Of a DNA stretch of 64,000 bases, positions 35,925 to 45,281 are shown piece after piece (the stretch's first letter is position 1; every line of letters begins with the position of its first letter). Source of the stretch: Flavobacterium circumlabens. Lineage in GTDB: Bacteria; Bacteroidota; Bacteroidia; Flavobacteriales; Flavobacteriaceae. Below the pieces are notes generated by a model, which saw only the letters and a list, made by a program, of their open reading frames with translations, had not been told where the DNA came from and did no database searches. Location of the stretch: assembly GCF_004345565.1 (NCBI RefSeq), contig NZ_SLWA01000005.1:62001-126000 (forward strand). The letters are read 5' to 3'. Position numbers and translations under genes: made by a program.

Positions 35925-36185
35925 ATGGAAGAAAAAAGAAATTTAAGAAAAGAAAGAATTGGTGTTGTTACTTCAAATAAAATGGATAAATCTATTGTTA
36001 TTGCTGAAGTAAGAAGAGTAAAACACCCATTATACGGTAAGTTCGTGTTGAAAACAAAGAAATACGTTGCACACGACGAAACAAACGACTGTAACATTGG
36101 AGATACTGTAAGAATTAGCGAAACGCGTCCTTTAAGTAAAACAAAATGTTGGAGATTAGTTGAAATCTTAGAAAGAGCTAAATAA
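35925..36185 (+). CDS. rpsQ: 30S ribosomal protein S17
   Basis: An 86-residue S17 with an OB-fold core ([59 protein letters not shown]). It is a primary 16S rRNA binder of the 30S body and ends 2 nt before rplN. Confidence 0.97.
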   Translation: MEEKRNLRKERIGVVTSNKMDKSIVIAEVRRVKHPLYGKFVLKTKKYVAHDETNDCNIGDTVRISETRPLSKTKCWRLVEILERAK

Positions 36186-36187
36186 TT

Positions 36188-36556
36188 ATGGTACAACAGG
36201 AATCAAGACTAAAAGTAGCAGATAACACGGGAGCAAAAGAAGTTTTAACTATCCGTGTTTTAGGAGGTACCAAAAGAAGGTATGCCTCTGTTGGTGACAA
36301 GATTGTAGTATCTATTAAAGATGCAACTCCTAACGGTAACGTTAAAAAAGGAGCTGTTTCAACTGCAGTTGTTGTACGTACCAAAAAAGAAGTGAGAAGA
36401 GCCGATGGTTCTTATATCCGTTTCGATGATAATGCATGTGTTCTTTTGAACGCTGCAGGGGAAATGAGAGGAACACGTGTTTTTGGTCCGGTAGCAAGAG
36501 AACTTCGTGAAAAACAATTCATGAAAATTGTATCATTAGCACCAGAAGTGCTTTAA
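36188..36556 (+). CDS. rplN: 50S ribosomal protein L14
   Basis: A 122-residue L14 (start [46 protein letters not shown] at the end, read in two pieces). It forms part of the subunit interface and binds the silencing factor RsfS. The length is exactly that of the family. Confidence 0.98.
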
Positions 36557-36567
36557 TTCGTTTTAAG

Positions 36568-36882
36568 ATGATAAAGCTAAAAATTAAATCAGGAGATATC
36601 GTAAGAGTTATTGCTGGAGACCATAAAGGTGCTGAAGGTAAAGTTTTACGTGTTTACCGTGAGAAAAATAAAGCGATAGTTGAAGGTGTAAACATGGTTT
36701 CGAAACATACAAAACCAAGTGCTAAAAACCCTCAAGGTGGTATCGTTAAGAAAGAAGCTTCTATACAAATATCTAACATTTCACTAATTGATCCTAAAAC
36801 AAAGGAAACAACTAGAGTTGGTATTAGAGTAGAAGGAGATAAGAAAGTAAGATTTTCGAAAAAATCTAATCAAGTACTATAG
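36568..36882 (+). CDS. rplX: 50S ribosomal protein L24
   Basis: A 104-residue L24 with the KOW motif ([20 protein letters not shown]) and the [19 protein letters not shown] segment. It is an assembly initiator on 23S rRNA. It lies 2 nt before rplE. Confidence 0.97.
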   Translation: MIKLKIKSGDIVRVIAGDHKGAEGKVLRVYREKNKAIVEGVNMVSKHTKPSAKNPQGGIVKKEASIQISNISLIDPKTKETTRVGIRVEGDKKVRFSKKSNQVL

Positions 36883-36884
36883 TA

Positions 36885-37436
36885 ATGGCATATACACCTA
36901 GACTAAAAGAAGAATATAAGAGTAGAGTAATCTCTGCTCTTAAAGAGGAATTCGGATATACAAACGTAATGCAAGTTCCAAAATTGGAAAAAATCGTTTT
37001 GAGCCGTGGAGTTGGTGCAGCTGTATCTGATAAAAAACTTATTGACTATGCAGTTGATGAGTTGACAAAGATCACTGGACAAAAAGCAGTATCTACAATT
37101 TCAAAGAAAGACGTTGCGTCTTTCAAATTGAGAAAAGGGATGCCTATTGGAGCAAAAGTTACTTTACGTGGTGAAAGAATGTATGAGTTTTTAGACAGAC
37201 TTATTACTTCTGCTTTGCCACGCGTTAGAGATTTTAGTGGTATCAAAGCTACTGGTTTCGACGGAAGAGGTAATTACAACCTTGGAGTTTTGGAGCAAAT
37301 CATTTTTCCTGAAATTGATATTGACAAAGTAAACAAAATTTCAGGTATGGATATTACATTTGTTACTACTGCAAAAACAGACAAGGAAGCAAAGTCATTA
37401 TTGGCTGAATTAGGATTACCTTTTAAAAAGAATTAA
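36885..37436 (+). CDS. rplE: 50S ribosomal protein L5
   Basis: A 183-residue L5, which binds 5S rRNA and contacts P-site tRNA. Diagnostic segments are [27 protein letters not shown] and the [17 protein letters not shown] stretch. It lies 3 nt before rpsN. Confidence 0.98.
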   Translation: MAYTPRLKEEYKSRVISALKEEFGYTNVMQVPKLEKIVLSRGVGAAVSDKKLIDYAVDELTKITGQKAVSTISKKDVASFKLRKGMPIGAKVTLRGERMYEFLDRLITSALPRVRDFSGIKATGFDGRGNYNLGVLEQIIFPEIDIDKVNKISGMDITFVTTAKTDKEAKSLLAELGLPFKKN

Positions 37437-37439
37437 GAC

Positions 37440-37709
37440 ATGGCTAAAGAATCAATGAAAGCCCGTGAGGTGAAAAGAGAGAAAACGGTAGCTAAGTATG
37501 CTGAGAAAAGAAAAGCTTTGAAAGAAGCCGGAGATTTTGAAGGTTTACAAAAATTACCTAAGAATGCTTCACCAGTTCGTTTACACAATCGTTGTAAATT
37601 AACAGGTAGACCTAGAGGTTATATCCGTCAATTTGGTATTTCACGTGTAACTTTCCGTGAGATGGCTAATAATGGATTAATTCCTGGAGTTAAAAAAGCA
37701 TCTTGGTAA
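37440..37709 (+). CDS. rpsN: 30S ribosomal protein S14 (zinc-independent long form)
   Basis: An 89-residue S14, the long form without a zinc ribbon. The C-terminal half reads [20 protein letters not shown] and [23 protein letters not shown], where the short zinc form would have two CxxC pairs; only one Cys is present. It assembles late into the 30S head. An internal promoter begins inside its last codons (37703-37733). Confidence 0.97.
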   Translation: MAKESMKAREVKREKTVAKYAEKRKALKEAGDFEGLQKLPKNASPVRLHNRCKLTGRPRGYIRQFGISRVTFREMANNGLIPGVKKASW

Positions 37710-37733
37710 TCTCGCAATAAGTTAGTACTTTTG
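37703..37733 (+). promoter_or_regulatory. Internal promoter between rpsN and rpsH
   Basis: TTG at 37703-37705 and TACTTTTG at 37726-37733 are spaced by 20 bp, as good a match as the two main promoters of the cluster. Transcription would start near 37738 and read a hairpin leader into rpsH. Confidence 0.75.
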
Positions 37734-37763
37734 CAAACCAAAAAATAATTTTAATTGATTAAA

Positions 37764-37793
37764 GGTTCGGGAGGCGAGTGCCTCCCGAAAACC
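37764..37793 (+). promoter_or_regulatory. GC-rich leader hairpin upstream of rpsH
   Basis: TCGGGAGGC (37767-37775) pairs perfectly with GCCTCCCGA (37780-37788) around a GAGT loop. T-A and GG/CC pairs can extend the stem. There is no T-tract, so it is unlikely to be a terminator. It lies about 25 nt before the rpsH start. Confidence 0.75.
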
Positions 37794-37813
37794 ATAGTCG
37801 CAATCAAATACAT

Positions 37814-38212
37814 ATGTATACAGATCCTATTGCAGATTATTTGACTAGAGTTCGTAACGCTGTGGCTGCAAACCACAAAGTTGTTGAAATTCCAGCTTCT
37901 AATCTAAAAAAAGAAATAACTAAGATCTTATTTGATCAAGGTTATATCTTGAGTTACAAATTTGAAGACAACTCTGTTCAGGGTTCAATCAAAATCGCTT
38001 TGAAGTATGATAAAGATACTAAAGAGCCTGTAATTAAAGATATCCAAAGAATTAGTAAACCTGGTTTACGTAAATATGCTGGTGCTGCCAAATTACCAAG
38101 AATCCTTAACGGATTAGGAATTGCTATTGTTTCTACATCAAAAGGTTTAATGACCGGGAAACAAGCTAAGCAATTAAATGTAGGTGGTGAAGTAATTTGT
38201 TACGTATACTAA
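37814..38212 (+). CDS. rpsH: 30S ribosomal protein S8
   Basis: A 132-residue S8 (start YTDPIADYLTRVRNAV; SKPGLRKYAGAAKLPRILNG; GGEVICYVY at the end). It binds central 16S rRNA and in E. coli represses the spc operon. The frame is open back to a GTG at 37778, but that lies inside the leader hairpin and the extra residues have no match to the family, so the ATG at 37814 is the start. Confidence 0.97.
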   Translation: MYTDPIADYLTRVRNAVAANHKVVEIPASNLKKEITKILFDQGYILSYKFEDNSVQGSIKIALKYDKDTKEPVIKDIQRISKPGLRKYAGAAKLPRILNGLGIAIVSTSKGLMTGKQAKQLNVGGEVICYVY

Positions 38213-38230
38213 TTTTAAAGACTAAATAAG

Positions 38231-38773
38231 ATGTCAAGAATAGGTAAAAGCCCAGTTGTAATCGCTGCCGGAGTAACTGTTGAAGTTAAAGACGGTATCG
38301 TTACGGTAAAAGGAAAAAAAGGTCAACTAACTCAGGAGTTTTCGGACATTACTGTAAAAGTTGAAGGCGATCAAGTTCTATTAGAAAGATCGTCTGATCA
38401 TAAAGACCAAAGAGCAAAACACGGATTATACAGATCATTGATCAATAATATGATTATTGGTGTATCTGAAGGTTTTACAAAAGAACTTGAATTAGTTGGA
38501 GTTGGTTATAGAGCTTCAAACCAAGGTCAAAAGTTAGATTTAGCTCTTGGATATTCTCACAATATTGTTTTAGAAATCGCTCCTGAAGTGGCTTTGGAAA
38601 CAATATCTGAAAAAGGTAAAAACCCTATCGTAAAATTAACATCATTTGATAAACAACTTTTAGGTCAGGTTGCTGCGAAAATCAGAGGTTTCCGTAAGCC
38701 TGAACCATATAAAGGAAAAGGTGTTAAATTTGTGGGTGAAGTATTAAGAAGAAAAGCAGGTAAATCAGCTTAA
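38231..38773 (+). CDS. rplF: 50S ribosomal protein L6
   Basis: A 180-residue L6 with two similar alpha/beta domains ([41 protein letters not shown]) and the conserved [18 protein letters not shown] near the end. It sits by the GTPase-associated centre. Confidence 0.97.
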   Translation: MSRIGKSPVVIAAGVTVEVKDGIVTVKGKKGQLTQEFSDITVKVEGDQVLLERSSDHKDQRAKHGLYRSLINNMIIGVSEGFTKELELVGVGYRASNQGQKLDLALGYSHNIVLEIAPEVALETISEKGKNPIVKLTSFDKQLLGQVAAKIRGFRKPEPYKGKGVKFVGEVLRRKAGKSA

Positions 38774-38784
38774 AAAATAAGATT

Positions 38785-39135
38785 ATGTCATTAACAAAAT
38801 CTGATAGAAGACAGAGAATTAGATTCAGAATTAGAAAAACGATTAGTGGTACTGCTACTAACCCAAGACTATCTGTATTTAGAAGTAACAAAGAAATTTA
38901 CGCTCAACTTATTGATGATGTAAATGGAGTTACTATATTAGCTGCATCTTCAAGAGAAAAAGAAATAGGAAAAGGTACTAACGTTGAAATCGCTACTGCT
39001 GTTGGAAAACTGGTTGCTGAGAAAGCGTTAAAAGCCGGGATTGATACCATCACTTTTGACAGAGGTGGTTATTTATATCACGGTCGTATTAAATCATTAG
39101 CAGAAGGCGCAAGAGCGGCTGGACTTAAATTCTAA
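38785..39135 (+). CDS. rplR: 50S ribosomal protein L18
   Basis: A 116-residue L18 ([58 protein letters not shown]). It binds 5S rRNA together with L5. Confidence 0.97.
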   Translation: MSLTKSDRRQRIRFRIRKTISGTATNPRLSVFRSNKEIYAQLIDDVNGVTILAASSREKEIGKGTNVEIATAVGKLVAEKALKAGIDTITFDRGGYLYHGRIKSLAEGARAAGLKF

Positions 39136-39141
39136 TATATT

Positions 39142-39663
39142 ATGTCTAAATACAAAAATGTAGAATTGGTAAAACCAAGTGGTCTTGAACTTAAAGATCG
39201 TCTGGTAAGTGTTAATCGTGTTACTAAAGTTACAAAAGGTGGTAGAGCTTTCGGTTTTTCTGCTATTGTAGTTGTAGGTGATGAAAACGGAGTAGTTGGT
39301 CATGGATTAGGAAAATCTAAAGACGTTTCTGAAGCAATTGCGAAAGCAGTGGAAGATGCTAAGAAAAATTTAGTAAAAATTCCTTTGAACGGACAATCTG
39401 TTCCTCACGAACAAAAAGGTAAATTTGGTGGTGCACGTGTATTCTTAATTCCTGCGTCTCATGGTACAGGAGTTATTGCTGGTGGAGCTGTTCGTTCAGT
39501 TCTTGAATCAGTAGGTATTCACGACGTATTATCTAAATCTCAAGGATCATCAAATCCTCATAACGTGGTAAAAGCAACTTTTGATGCTTTATTACAAATG
39601 AGAAGCGCTCATACTGTTGCAAAACAAAGAGGTGTTTCTTTAGAAAAAGTTTTTAAAGGTTAA
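39142..39663 (+). CDS. rpsE: 30S ribosomal protein S5
   Basis: A 173-residue S5. The double-stranded-RNA-binding domain shows [19 protein letters not shown] and [20 protein letters not shown]; the C-terminal domain has [19 protein letters not shown] and [16 protein letters not shown]. It contributes to decoding accuracy and the mRNA entry helicase. Confidence 0.98.
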   Translation: MSKYKNVELVKPSGLELKDRLVSVNRVTKVTKGGRAFGFSAIVVVGDENGVVGHGLGKSKDVSEAIAKAVEDAKKNLVKIPLNGQSVPHEQKGKFGGARVFLIPASHGTGVIAGGAVRSVLESVGIHDVLSKSQGSSNPHNVVKATFDALLQMRSAHTVAKQRGVSLEKVFKG

Positions 39664-39675
39664 TTCAAGGAAATT

Positions 39676-39858
39676 ATGGCTAAATTATTAGTAAAACAAG
39701 TAAGAAGCAAAATCAACTGTCCTCTTTCTCAAAAGAGAGGTTTAGAAGCTTTAGGTCTACGTAAAATGGGACAAGTTGTAGAGCATGATTCAAACCCTGC
39801 TATCCTTGGTATGATAAACAAAGTTAAACACTTAGTTTCTGTCGAAGAAGCTAAATAA
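39676..39858 (+). CDS. rpmD: 50S ribosomal protein L30
   Basis: A 60-residue L30 ([40 protein letters not shown]). It lies 12 nt after rpsE and 11 nt before rplO, the standard order. Confidence 0.95.
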   Translation: MAKLLVKQVRSKINCPLSQKRGLEALGLRKMGQVVEHDSNPAILGMINKVKHLVSVEEAK

Positions 39859-39869
39859 CAAATACTGTT

Positions 39870-40322
39870 ATGAATTTAAGTAACTTACAACCAGCTGAAG
39901 GGTCAACACACAATCAAAATAAAAGATTAGGTAGAGGAGAAGGTTCAGGAAAAGGTGGTACTTCTGCAAGAGGTCACAAAGGAGCAAAATCTCGTTCTGG
40001 TTATTCTAAAAAGATTGGTTTTGAGGGAGGGCAAATGCCACTTCAAAGACGTGTGCCTAAGTTTGGTTTCACAAACATCAATCGTAAAGAATACGAAGGT
40101 GTTAATTTAGATACGCTTCAATTATTAGTAGACAATGGTGTAATTACTGATTCTGTTTCTATGACAGATTACGTAGCAAACCGTCTGGCTACCAAAAATG
40201 AAATCGTTAAGATTTTAGGTAGAGGAGAATTGAAAGCAAAATTAAAAGTAACTGCACACAAATTTACTGCTACTGCAAAAGCTGCTATTGAAGCTGCTGG
40301 TGGAGAAGCTGTAACTATATAA
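39870..40322 (+). CDS. rplO: 50S ribosomal protein L15
   Basis: A 150-residue L15. The glycine-rich basic N-terminus (RLGRGEGSGKGGTSARGHKG, then FEGGQMPLQRRVPKFGF) threads into 23S rRNA; the globular C-terminus follows. Confidence 0.97.
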   Translation: MNLSNLQPAEGSTHNQNKRLGRGEGSGKGGTSARGHKGAKSRSGYSKKIGFEGGQMPLQRRVPKFGFTNINRKEYEGVNLDTLQLLVDNGVITDSVSMTDYVANRLATKNEIVKILGRGELKAKLKVTAHKFTATAKAAIEAAGGEAVTI

Positions 40323-40335
40323 CTTATCTATTAAG

Positions 40336-41682
40336 ATGAAGAAATTTATTGAATCAATAAGTAATGTTTGGAAAATCGAAGAACTGAAAAACAGAATCTT
40401 AATTACATTAGGGTTGTTATTAGTATATCGTTTTGGTGCACATGTTACGCTTCCTGGAATTGACGCAACTCAGTTGACAGGTTTAGCAGGGCAAGCTTCT
40501 AATGGTTTAACTGCCATTTTTGACATGTTCACTGGAGGAGCTTTTGCAAAAGCTTCAGTTTTTGCTTTAGGTATTATGCCTTATATTTCTGCATCTATTG
40601 TTGTTCAGTTAATGGGAATTGCGATTCCTTATTTACAAAAACTTCAAAATGATGGAGAAAGTGGTAGAAAAAAGATTAATCAAATCACTCGTTGGTTGAC
40701 TATAGCTATTACACTGGTTCAAGGTCCAACTTATATCTACAATTTATACAGAACGTTGCCTGGAAGTGCATTCTTACTAGGTTTTAATTCACCTGAATTT
40801 TTATTCTCTTCTGTTATTATCTTAGTTACTGGTACAATTTTTGCTATGTGGCTTGGAGAAAAAATTACGGATAAAGGTATTGGAAATGGAATTTCATTGT
40901 TGATTATGGTTGGTATCTTAGCTCGCTTACCGCAAGCTTTTATACAAGAATTTACAACCAGAGTTACCAATAACAATGGAGGTCCAATGTTATTAGTTAT
41001 TGAAATTATTGTGTGGTTATTAGTAATCATCGCTTGTGTATTGCTTACAATGGCAGTACGTAGAATTCCTGTTCAATACGCTCGTCGTACAACAACAGGA
41101 GATTACGAGCAAGATTTAGCAGGTGGTAATAGACAATGGATTCCTCTTAAGCTTAATGCTTCGGGAGTTATGCCAATTATTTTTGCGCAAGCAATTATGT
41201 TTATTCCTGCAGCTGTAGCTGGATTGTCTAAATCAGACACATCACAATCTATCGTTGGAGCATTTAGTGACATATTTGGATTTTGGTATAATTTTGTTTT
41301 TGCAACTTTAATTATTGTATTTACATTTTTCTATACTGCTATCACGGTACCTACTAACAAAATGGCTGATGATTTAAAGAGAAGCGGTGGTTTCATTCCA
41401 GGAGTTCGTCCGGGAGCTGAGACTTCAGATTTTCTTGATAAAGTGATGTCTTTAATAACTTTCCCAGGATCTTTATTCCTTGCTTTGATTGCTGTGTTCC
41501 CAGCTATTGTTGTAAGTATTATGGATGTACAACAATCTTGGGCAATGTTTTTTGGAGGTACCTCATTAATAATTATGGTTGGTGTTGCGATAGATACTAT
41601 TCAACAAATCAATTCATACTTGTTAAACAAACATTATGATGGTTTAATGAAGACTGGTAAAAATAGAAAAGCAGTAGCTTAA
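40336..41682 (+). CDS. secY: Preprotein translocase subunit SecY
   Basis: A 448-residue membrane protein with ten hydrophobic segments, forming the protein-conducting channel with SecE and SecG. Recognisable parts are the plug region ([20 protein letters not shown]), [14 protein letters not shown] in TM2, [11 protein letters not shown] in a cytoplasmic loop, [18 protein letters not shown] and [14 protein letters not shown] near the C-terminus. It lies between rplO and infA as usual. Confidence 0.98.
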   Translation: MKKFIESISNVWKIEELKNRILITLGLLLVYRFGAHVTLPGIDATQLTGLAGQASNGLTAIFDMFTGGAFAKASVFALGIMPYISASIVVQLMGIAIPYLQKLQNDGESGRKKINQITRWLTIAITLVQGPTYIYNLYRTLPGSAFLLGFNSPEFLFSSVIILVTGTIFAMWLGEKITDKGIGNGISLLIMVGILARLPQAFIQEFTTRVTNNNGGPMLLVIEIIVWLLVIIACVLLTMAVRRIPVQYARRTTTGDYEQDLAGGNRQWIPLKLNASGVMPIIFAQAIMFIPAAVAGLSKSDTSQSIVGAFSDIFGFWYNFVFATLIIVFTFFYTAITVPTNKMADDLKRSGGFIPGVRPGAETSDFLDKVMSLITFPGSLFLALIAVFPAIVVSIMDVQQSWAMFFGGTSLIIMVGVAIDTIQQINSYLLNKHYDGLMKTGKNRKAVA

Positions 41683-41689
41683 TATATTT

Positions 41690-41905
41690 ATGGCAAAACA
41701 ATCAGCAATAGAACAAGACGGATCAATCATCGAAGCATTGTCAAATGCGATGTTCCGTGTGGAGTTAGAAAATGGACATATCGTAATTGCTCATATTTCC
41801 GGTAAAATGCGTATGCATTACATCAAATTACTACCTGGTGATAAGGTGAAACTAGAAATGAGTCCTTATGATTTGTCAAAAGCAAGAATTACTTATCGAT
41901 ATTAA
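41690..41905 (+). CDS. infA: Translation initiation factor IF-1
   Basis: A 71-residue OB-fold protein ([52 protein letters not shown]). It occupies the A site of the 30S during initiation. It lies 7 nt after secY and 12 nt before rpmJ. Confidence 0.98.
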   Translation: MAKQSAIEQDGSIIEALSNAMFRVELENGHIVIAHISGKMRMHYIKLLPGDKVKLEMSPYDLSKARITYRY

Positions 41906-41917
41906 AGGATATTCACT

Positions 41918-42034
41918 ATGAAAGTTAGAGCATCAGTAAAAAAGAGAAGTCCCGAGTGCATCATTGTGCGTAGAAAAGGGAGATTGTACGTAATAAACAA
42001 AAAGAATCCTAGATTTAAACAAAGACAAGGATAA
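41918..42034 (+). CDS. rpmJ: 50S ribosomal protein L36 (zinc-independent form)
   Basis: A 38-codon gene, easily missed by length filters: ATG at 41918, TAA at 42032-42034. The product starts [20 protein letters not shown] and ends NPRFKQRQG, the L36 pattern. The zinc form has three Cys and one His; here only Cys14 remains, with Ser at 11, Asn at 27 and Phe near 33 in the other ligand positions, so it should not bind zinc. It lies between infA and rpsM, the normal place, with gaps of 12 and 2 nt. Confidence 0.97.
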   Translation: MKVRASVKKRSPECIIVRRKGRLYVINKKNPRFKQRQG

Positions 42035-42036
42035 TT

Positions 42037-42411
42037 ATGGCAAGAATAGCAGGGGTAGATATCCCGAAAAATAAAAGAGGTGTTATAGCACTTACCTATA
42101 TCTTTGGATTAGGAAGAAGTAGAGCTATTGAGATTTTAGAAAAAGCTCAAGTTAGCCAAGACAAAAAAGTTCAAGATTGGAATGATGAGGAGATCGGAGC
42201 GATTCGTGATGCAGTTTCATTTTACAAAATTGAAGGAGAATTACGTTCAGAGGTTTCTTTAAACATCAAACGTTTAATGGATATTGGTTGTTACAGAGGT
42301 ATCCGTCATAGATCTGGTCTTCCGTTAAGAGGACAAAGAACTAAAAACAACTCTAGAACAAGAAAAGGTAAAAGAAAAACTGTTGCGAACAAGAAAAAAG
42401 CAACTAAATAA
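42037..42411 (+). CDS. rpsM: 30S ribosomal protein S13
   Basis: A 124-residue S13 ([40 protein letters not shown]) with a basic tail. It bridges to the 50S subunit and contacts P-site tRNA. Confidence 0.97.
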   Translation: MARIAGVDIPKNKRGVIALTYIFGLGRSRAIEILEKAQVSQDKKVQDWNDEEIGAIRDAVSFYKIEGELRSEVSLNIKRLMDIGCYRGIRHRSGLPLRGQRTKNNSRTRKGKRKTVANKKKATK

Positions 42412-42419
42412 TAAGTAAT

Positions 42420-42803
42420 ATGGCTAAAGCAACTGCAAAAAAACGTAAAGTTATCGTTGAATCAACGGGTGAAGCTCATATTTCTGCCACTTTCAACAAC
42501 ATCATTATTTCTTTGACAAATAAGAAAGGTGAAGTTATTTCTTGGTCTTCAGCTGGTAAAATGGGTTTCAGAGGTTCTAAAAAGAACACTCCGTACGCAG
42601 CTCAGATGGCAGCAGAAGATTGTAGTAAAGTAGCTCTTGAGGCAGGACTTAAAAAAGTAAAAGTTTATGTAAAAGGACCAGGAAACGGACGTGAGTCTGC
42701 TATTCGTTCTATTCATAACGGTGGAATTGAAGTTACAGAGATTATCGATGTTACTCCAATGCCTCACAACGGATGTCGTCCTCCTAAAAGACGTAGAGTT
42801 TAA
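42420..42803 (+). CDS. rpsK: 30S ribosomal protein S11
   Basis: A 127-residue S11 ([57 protein letters not shown]). It forms part of the platform near the mRNA exit. The Asn-Gly in PHNGCR, which becomes isoaspartate in E. coli, is present. Confidence 0.98.
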   Translation: MAKATAKKRKVIVESTGEAHISATFNNIIISLTNKKGEVISWSSAGKMGFRGSKKNTPYAAQMAAEDCSKVALEAGLKKVKVYVKGPGNGRESAIRSIHNGGIEVTEIIDVTPMPHNGCRPPKRRRV

Positions 42804-42827
42804 TACTCAAAATTTATAGTATAACCT

Positions 42828-42879
42828 AGATTGAACATAGATTATCGAAGGATAAGACCTGAATTCATAATCTCAATCT
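42828..42879 (+). promoter_or_regulatory. Leader stem upstream of rpsD
   Basis: AGATTG (42828-42833) and AGATTAT (42839-42845) together pair with ATAATCTCAATCT (42867-42879): 13 bp interrupted by a 5-nt bulge, with a 21-nt loop. It ends 13 nt before the rpsD ATG within an unusually long 89-nt intergenic gap. S4 represses its own operons in other bacteria by binding leader RNA, so this is a candidate S4 target. Confidence 0.55.
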
Positions 42880-42892
42880 TAAACAATTTAAA

Positions 42893-43498
42893 ATGGCAAG
42901 ATATACTGGTCCTAGTACAAGAATCGCTCGTAAATTTGGCGAAGCAATCTTCGGAGATGATAAATCTTTCGAAAAAAGAAATTACCCACCTGGACAACAC
43001 GGGATGGCTAAAAAAAGAGGAAAAAAATCTGAGTACGCTGTTCAGTTAATGGAAAAGCAAAAAGCTAAATATTCTTATGGAATTTTAGAAAAACAATTCA
43101 GAAATTTATTCGAAAAAGCATCAGCAACTAAAGGAGTTACTGGTGAAGTTTTATTACAATTATGCGAAGCAAGATTGGATAACGTAGTTTTTAGAATGGG
43201 TATTGCTCCTTCTAGAAGAGGTGCACGTCAAATTGTATCTCACAGACACGTTACTGTAAATGGTGAAGTTGTTAATATTCCTTCTTACCACCTTAAGCCT
43301 GGTGATAAAGTTGCAGTTCGTGAAAAATCTAAATCTCTAGAAGCTATCGAACGTTCTTTGTCAAATTCAAGTCATGTTTATGAATGGATTACCTGGAACA
43401 ATGATCTTAAAGAAGGAACTTTCGTTTCTGTACCTGCAAGACTTCAAATTCCAGAAAACATTAAAGAACAATTAATCGTAGAGTTGTACAACAAATAA
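42893..43498 (+). CDS. rpsD: 30S ribosomal protein S4
   Basis: A 201-residue S4 without the Cys-rich N-terminal motif: [20 protein letters not shown], then YPPGQHG. The S4 RNA-binding domain [20 protein letters not shown] is near residue 90-115 and the C-terminus ends QLIVELYNK. It nucleates 30S assembly on the 16S 5' domain. The ATG at 42893 is preceded by a stem that may regulate it. Confidence 0.98.
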   Translation: MARYTGPSTRIARKFGEAIFGDDKSFEKRNYPPGQHGMAKKRGKKSEYAVQLMEKQKAKYSYGILEKQFRNLFEKASATKGVTGEVLLQLCEARLDNVVFRMGIAPSRRGARQIVSHRHVTVNGEVVNIPSYHLKPGDKVAVREKSKSLEAIERSLSNSSHVYEWITWNNDLKEGTFVSVPARLQIPENIKEQLIVELYNK

Positions 43499-43519
43499 TA
43501 ATTGACTTAGTCGAAATTT

Positions 43520-44512
43520 ATGGCAATATTTAATTTTCAAAAGCCCGATAAAGTTATCATGATCGATTCAACCGATTTTGAAGGTAAATTCGAATTTAGA
43601 CCTTTAGAACCTGGTTATGGATTGACTGTTGGTAATGCACTTAGAAGAGTTTTGCTTTCAGCATTAGAAGGTTATGCAATTACATCTGTTCGTATCGAAG
43701 GTGTAGATCATGAGTTTTCTACTATTTCAGGTGTTGTTGAAGATGTTACCGAAATTATCCTTAATCTAAAACAAGTACGTTTTAAACGTCAAATTGAAGA
43801 TATCGATAATGAAGCAGTTACTATTTCTGTTTCTGGTAAAGATCAATTAACAGCAGGTGATTTTCAGAAATTTATCTCAGGTTTTCAAGTGCTGAACCCA
43901 GACCTTGTTATCTGTAATTTAGATCCGAAAATCAAATTGAACTTCGATTTAACAATCGAAAAAGGTAGAGGATACGTTCCTGCTGAGGAGAACAAAAAAC
44001 AGAACGCTGCAATTGGTACCATTTTTACAGATTCTATTTTTACTCCGGTAAAAAATGTAAAATATGCAATTGAAAACTTCCGTGTTGAGCAAAAAACAGA
44101 TTACGAAAAATTAGTTTTTGAAATTAAAACTGATGGTTCTATTAATCCAAAAGATGCCCTTACTGAAGCTGCTAAAGTTTTAATTCACCACTTCATGTTA
44201 TTTTCTGACGAAAGAATTACACTCGAGGCTGACGAAATTGCACAAACAGAATCGTATGATGAAGAGTCATTGCATATGAGACAATTGCTTAAAACTAAGC
44301 TTGTTGATATGGACTTATCTGTGAGAGCATTAAATTGCTTGAAAGCGGCTGAAGTTGATACACTTGGTGATTTAGTATCGTTCAATAAAAATGACCTGAT
44401 GAAATTCCGTAATTTTGGTAAAAAATCTTTAACTGAACTTGATGAACTTGTTGCAGTTAAAAATTTAACTTTCGGAATGGATTTAGCTAAATACAAACTA
44501 GATAAAGAATAA
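43520..44512 (+). CDS. rpoA: RNA polymerase alpha subunit
   Basis: A 330-residue alpha subunit. The N-terminal dimerisation domain (about residues 1-230) contains [20 protein letters not shown] and [19 protein letters not shown]. The C-terminal domain (about 255-325) contains [20 protein letters not shown] and [15 protein letters not shown], the helix-hairpin-helix that binds UP elements and activators. It lies between rpsD and rplQ as usual. Confidence 0.98.
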   Translation: MAIFNFQKPDKVIMIDSTDFEGKFEFRPLEPGYGLTVGNALRRVLLSALEGYAITSVRIEGVDHEFSTISGVVEDVTEIILNLKQVRFKRQIEDIDNEAVTISVSGKDQLTAGDFQKFISGFQVLNPDLVICNLDPKIKLNFDLTIEKGRGYVPAEENKKQNAAIGTIFTDSIFTPVKNVKYAIENFRVEQKTDYEKLVFEIKTDGSINPKDALTEAAKVLIHHFMLFSDERITLEADEIAQTESYDEESLHMRQLLKTKLVDMDLSVRALNCLKAAEVDTLGDLVSFNKNDLMKFRNFGKKSLTELDELVAVKNLTFGMDLAKYKLDKE

Positions 44513-44515
44513 TTC

Positions 44516-44533
44516 AATCCGCTACGGCGGATT
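44516..44533 (+). promoter_or_regulatory. UACG-capped hairpin between rpoA and rplQ
   Basis: AATCCGC and GCGGATT form a perfect 7-bp stem closed by C-G around TACG, which as RNA is a cUACGg tetraloop of the very stable UNCG class. It fills most of the 36-nt gap. No T-tract follows, so it is more likely an RNA-processing or translation-related element than a terminator. Confidence 0.65.
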
Positions 44534-44548
44534 AAATTTAAAATAGCA

Positions 44549-45037
44549 ATGAGACACGGAAAAAAATTCAATCACTTAAGCAGACAGACTGGACATAGAA
44601 AAGCTATGTTGGCTAATATGGCTTGTTCTCTTATCGAGCACAAACGTATTAACACTACTGTTGCTAAAGCTAAAGCGCTTAAACAATTCGTTGAGCCTTT
44701 AATCACAAAATCAAAAGAAGATACGACTCACAATCGTCGTATTGTTTTTGCTTACTTACGTAGCAAATATGCTGTAACTGACTTGTTCAGAGACGTAGCT
44801 GCTAAAGTTGGTGACCGTCCAGGTGGATACACTCGTATCATTAAAGTTGGAAATCGTTTGGGAGATAATGCTGATATGGCAATGATCGAACTTGTAGATT
44901 TCAATGAACTTTACAATGGAGGTAAAAAAGAAGTTAAAAAAGCAAAAAGCCGTCGTGGTGGTAAAGCAAAAAAAGCTGAGGAAACTTCTGAAGCTCCAGC
45001 TGCTGAGTCTGAATCGACTACTGAAGCTTCTGAATAA
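44549..45037 (+). CDS. rplQ: 50S ribosomal protein L17
   Basis: A 162-residue L17. The conserved body ([60 protein letters not shown]) ends near residue 120. It is followed by a low-complexity Lys/Arg then Ala/Glu/Ser-rich tail of about 40 residues that the E. coli protein lacks. It is the last gene of the cluster and a terminator lies 28 nt downstream. Confidence 0.97.
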   Translation: MRHGKKFNHLSRQTGHRKAMLANMACSLIEHKRINTTVAKAKALKQFVEPLITKSKEDTTHNRRIVFAYLRSKYAVTDLFRDVAAKVGDRPGGYTRIIKVGNRLGDNADMAMIELVDFNELYNGGKKEVKKAKSRRGGKAKKAEETSEAPAAESESTTEASE

Positions 45038-45065
45038 TTATGAAAGTAATGATTCTATAGAAATC

Positions 45066-45101
45066 AAGGATAAACTAATTTTTAGTTTATCCTTTTTTTT
45101 T
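45066..45101 (+). terminator. Terminator of the ribosomal cluster
   Basis: AAGGATAAACT (45066-45076) and AGTTTATCCTT (45084-45094) form an 11-bp perfect stem with a 7-nt loop, followed by a run of nine or so Ts. Confidence 0.93.
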
Positions 45102-45174
45102 GCATTTTTTAAATTGAAATTTAACTTATTTCACTAGTTAGGTTTTATTTTTATGAATGAAATTTTTATTTTTT

Positions 45175-45206
45175 TTTGGAAGGCCTCTTTTAAAGAAGTA
45201 AATTTG
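45175..45206 (+). promoter_or_regulatory. Promoter of carA
   Basis: TTTG at 45175-45178 and TAAATTTG at 45199-45206 are spaced by 20 bp, a full match to the Bacteroidota consensus. A leader of about 70 nt contains a small hairpin, AATGAAA (45224-45230) with TTTCATT (45244-45250). Confidence 0.82.
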
Positions 45207-45281
45207 CAAAATATCTAATTATAAATGAAATGGGCTTGCCGGGTTTCATTAAACAATTATAAAAAACAATACAACTAAAGA

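Noticed and set aside
42831..43049. 72-codon frame overlapping the rpsD start in another phase
   Set aside because: It crosses the rpsD leader stem and the first codons of rpsD; the product has no resemblance to any family and rpsD is unambiguous.
44185..44571. 128-codon minus-strand open frame at the rpoA-rplQ junction
   Set aside because: Antisense to the conserved rpoA C-terminal domain; Ser/Leu-rich without a family match.
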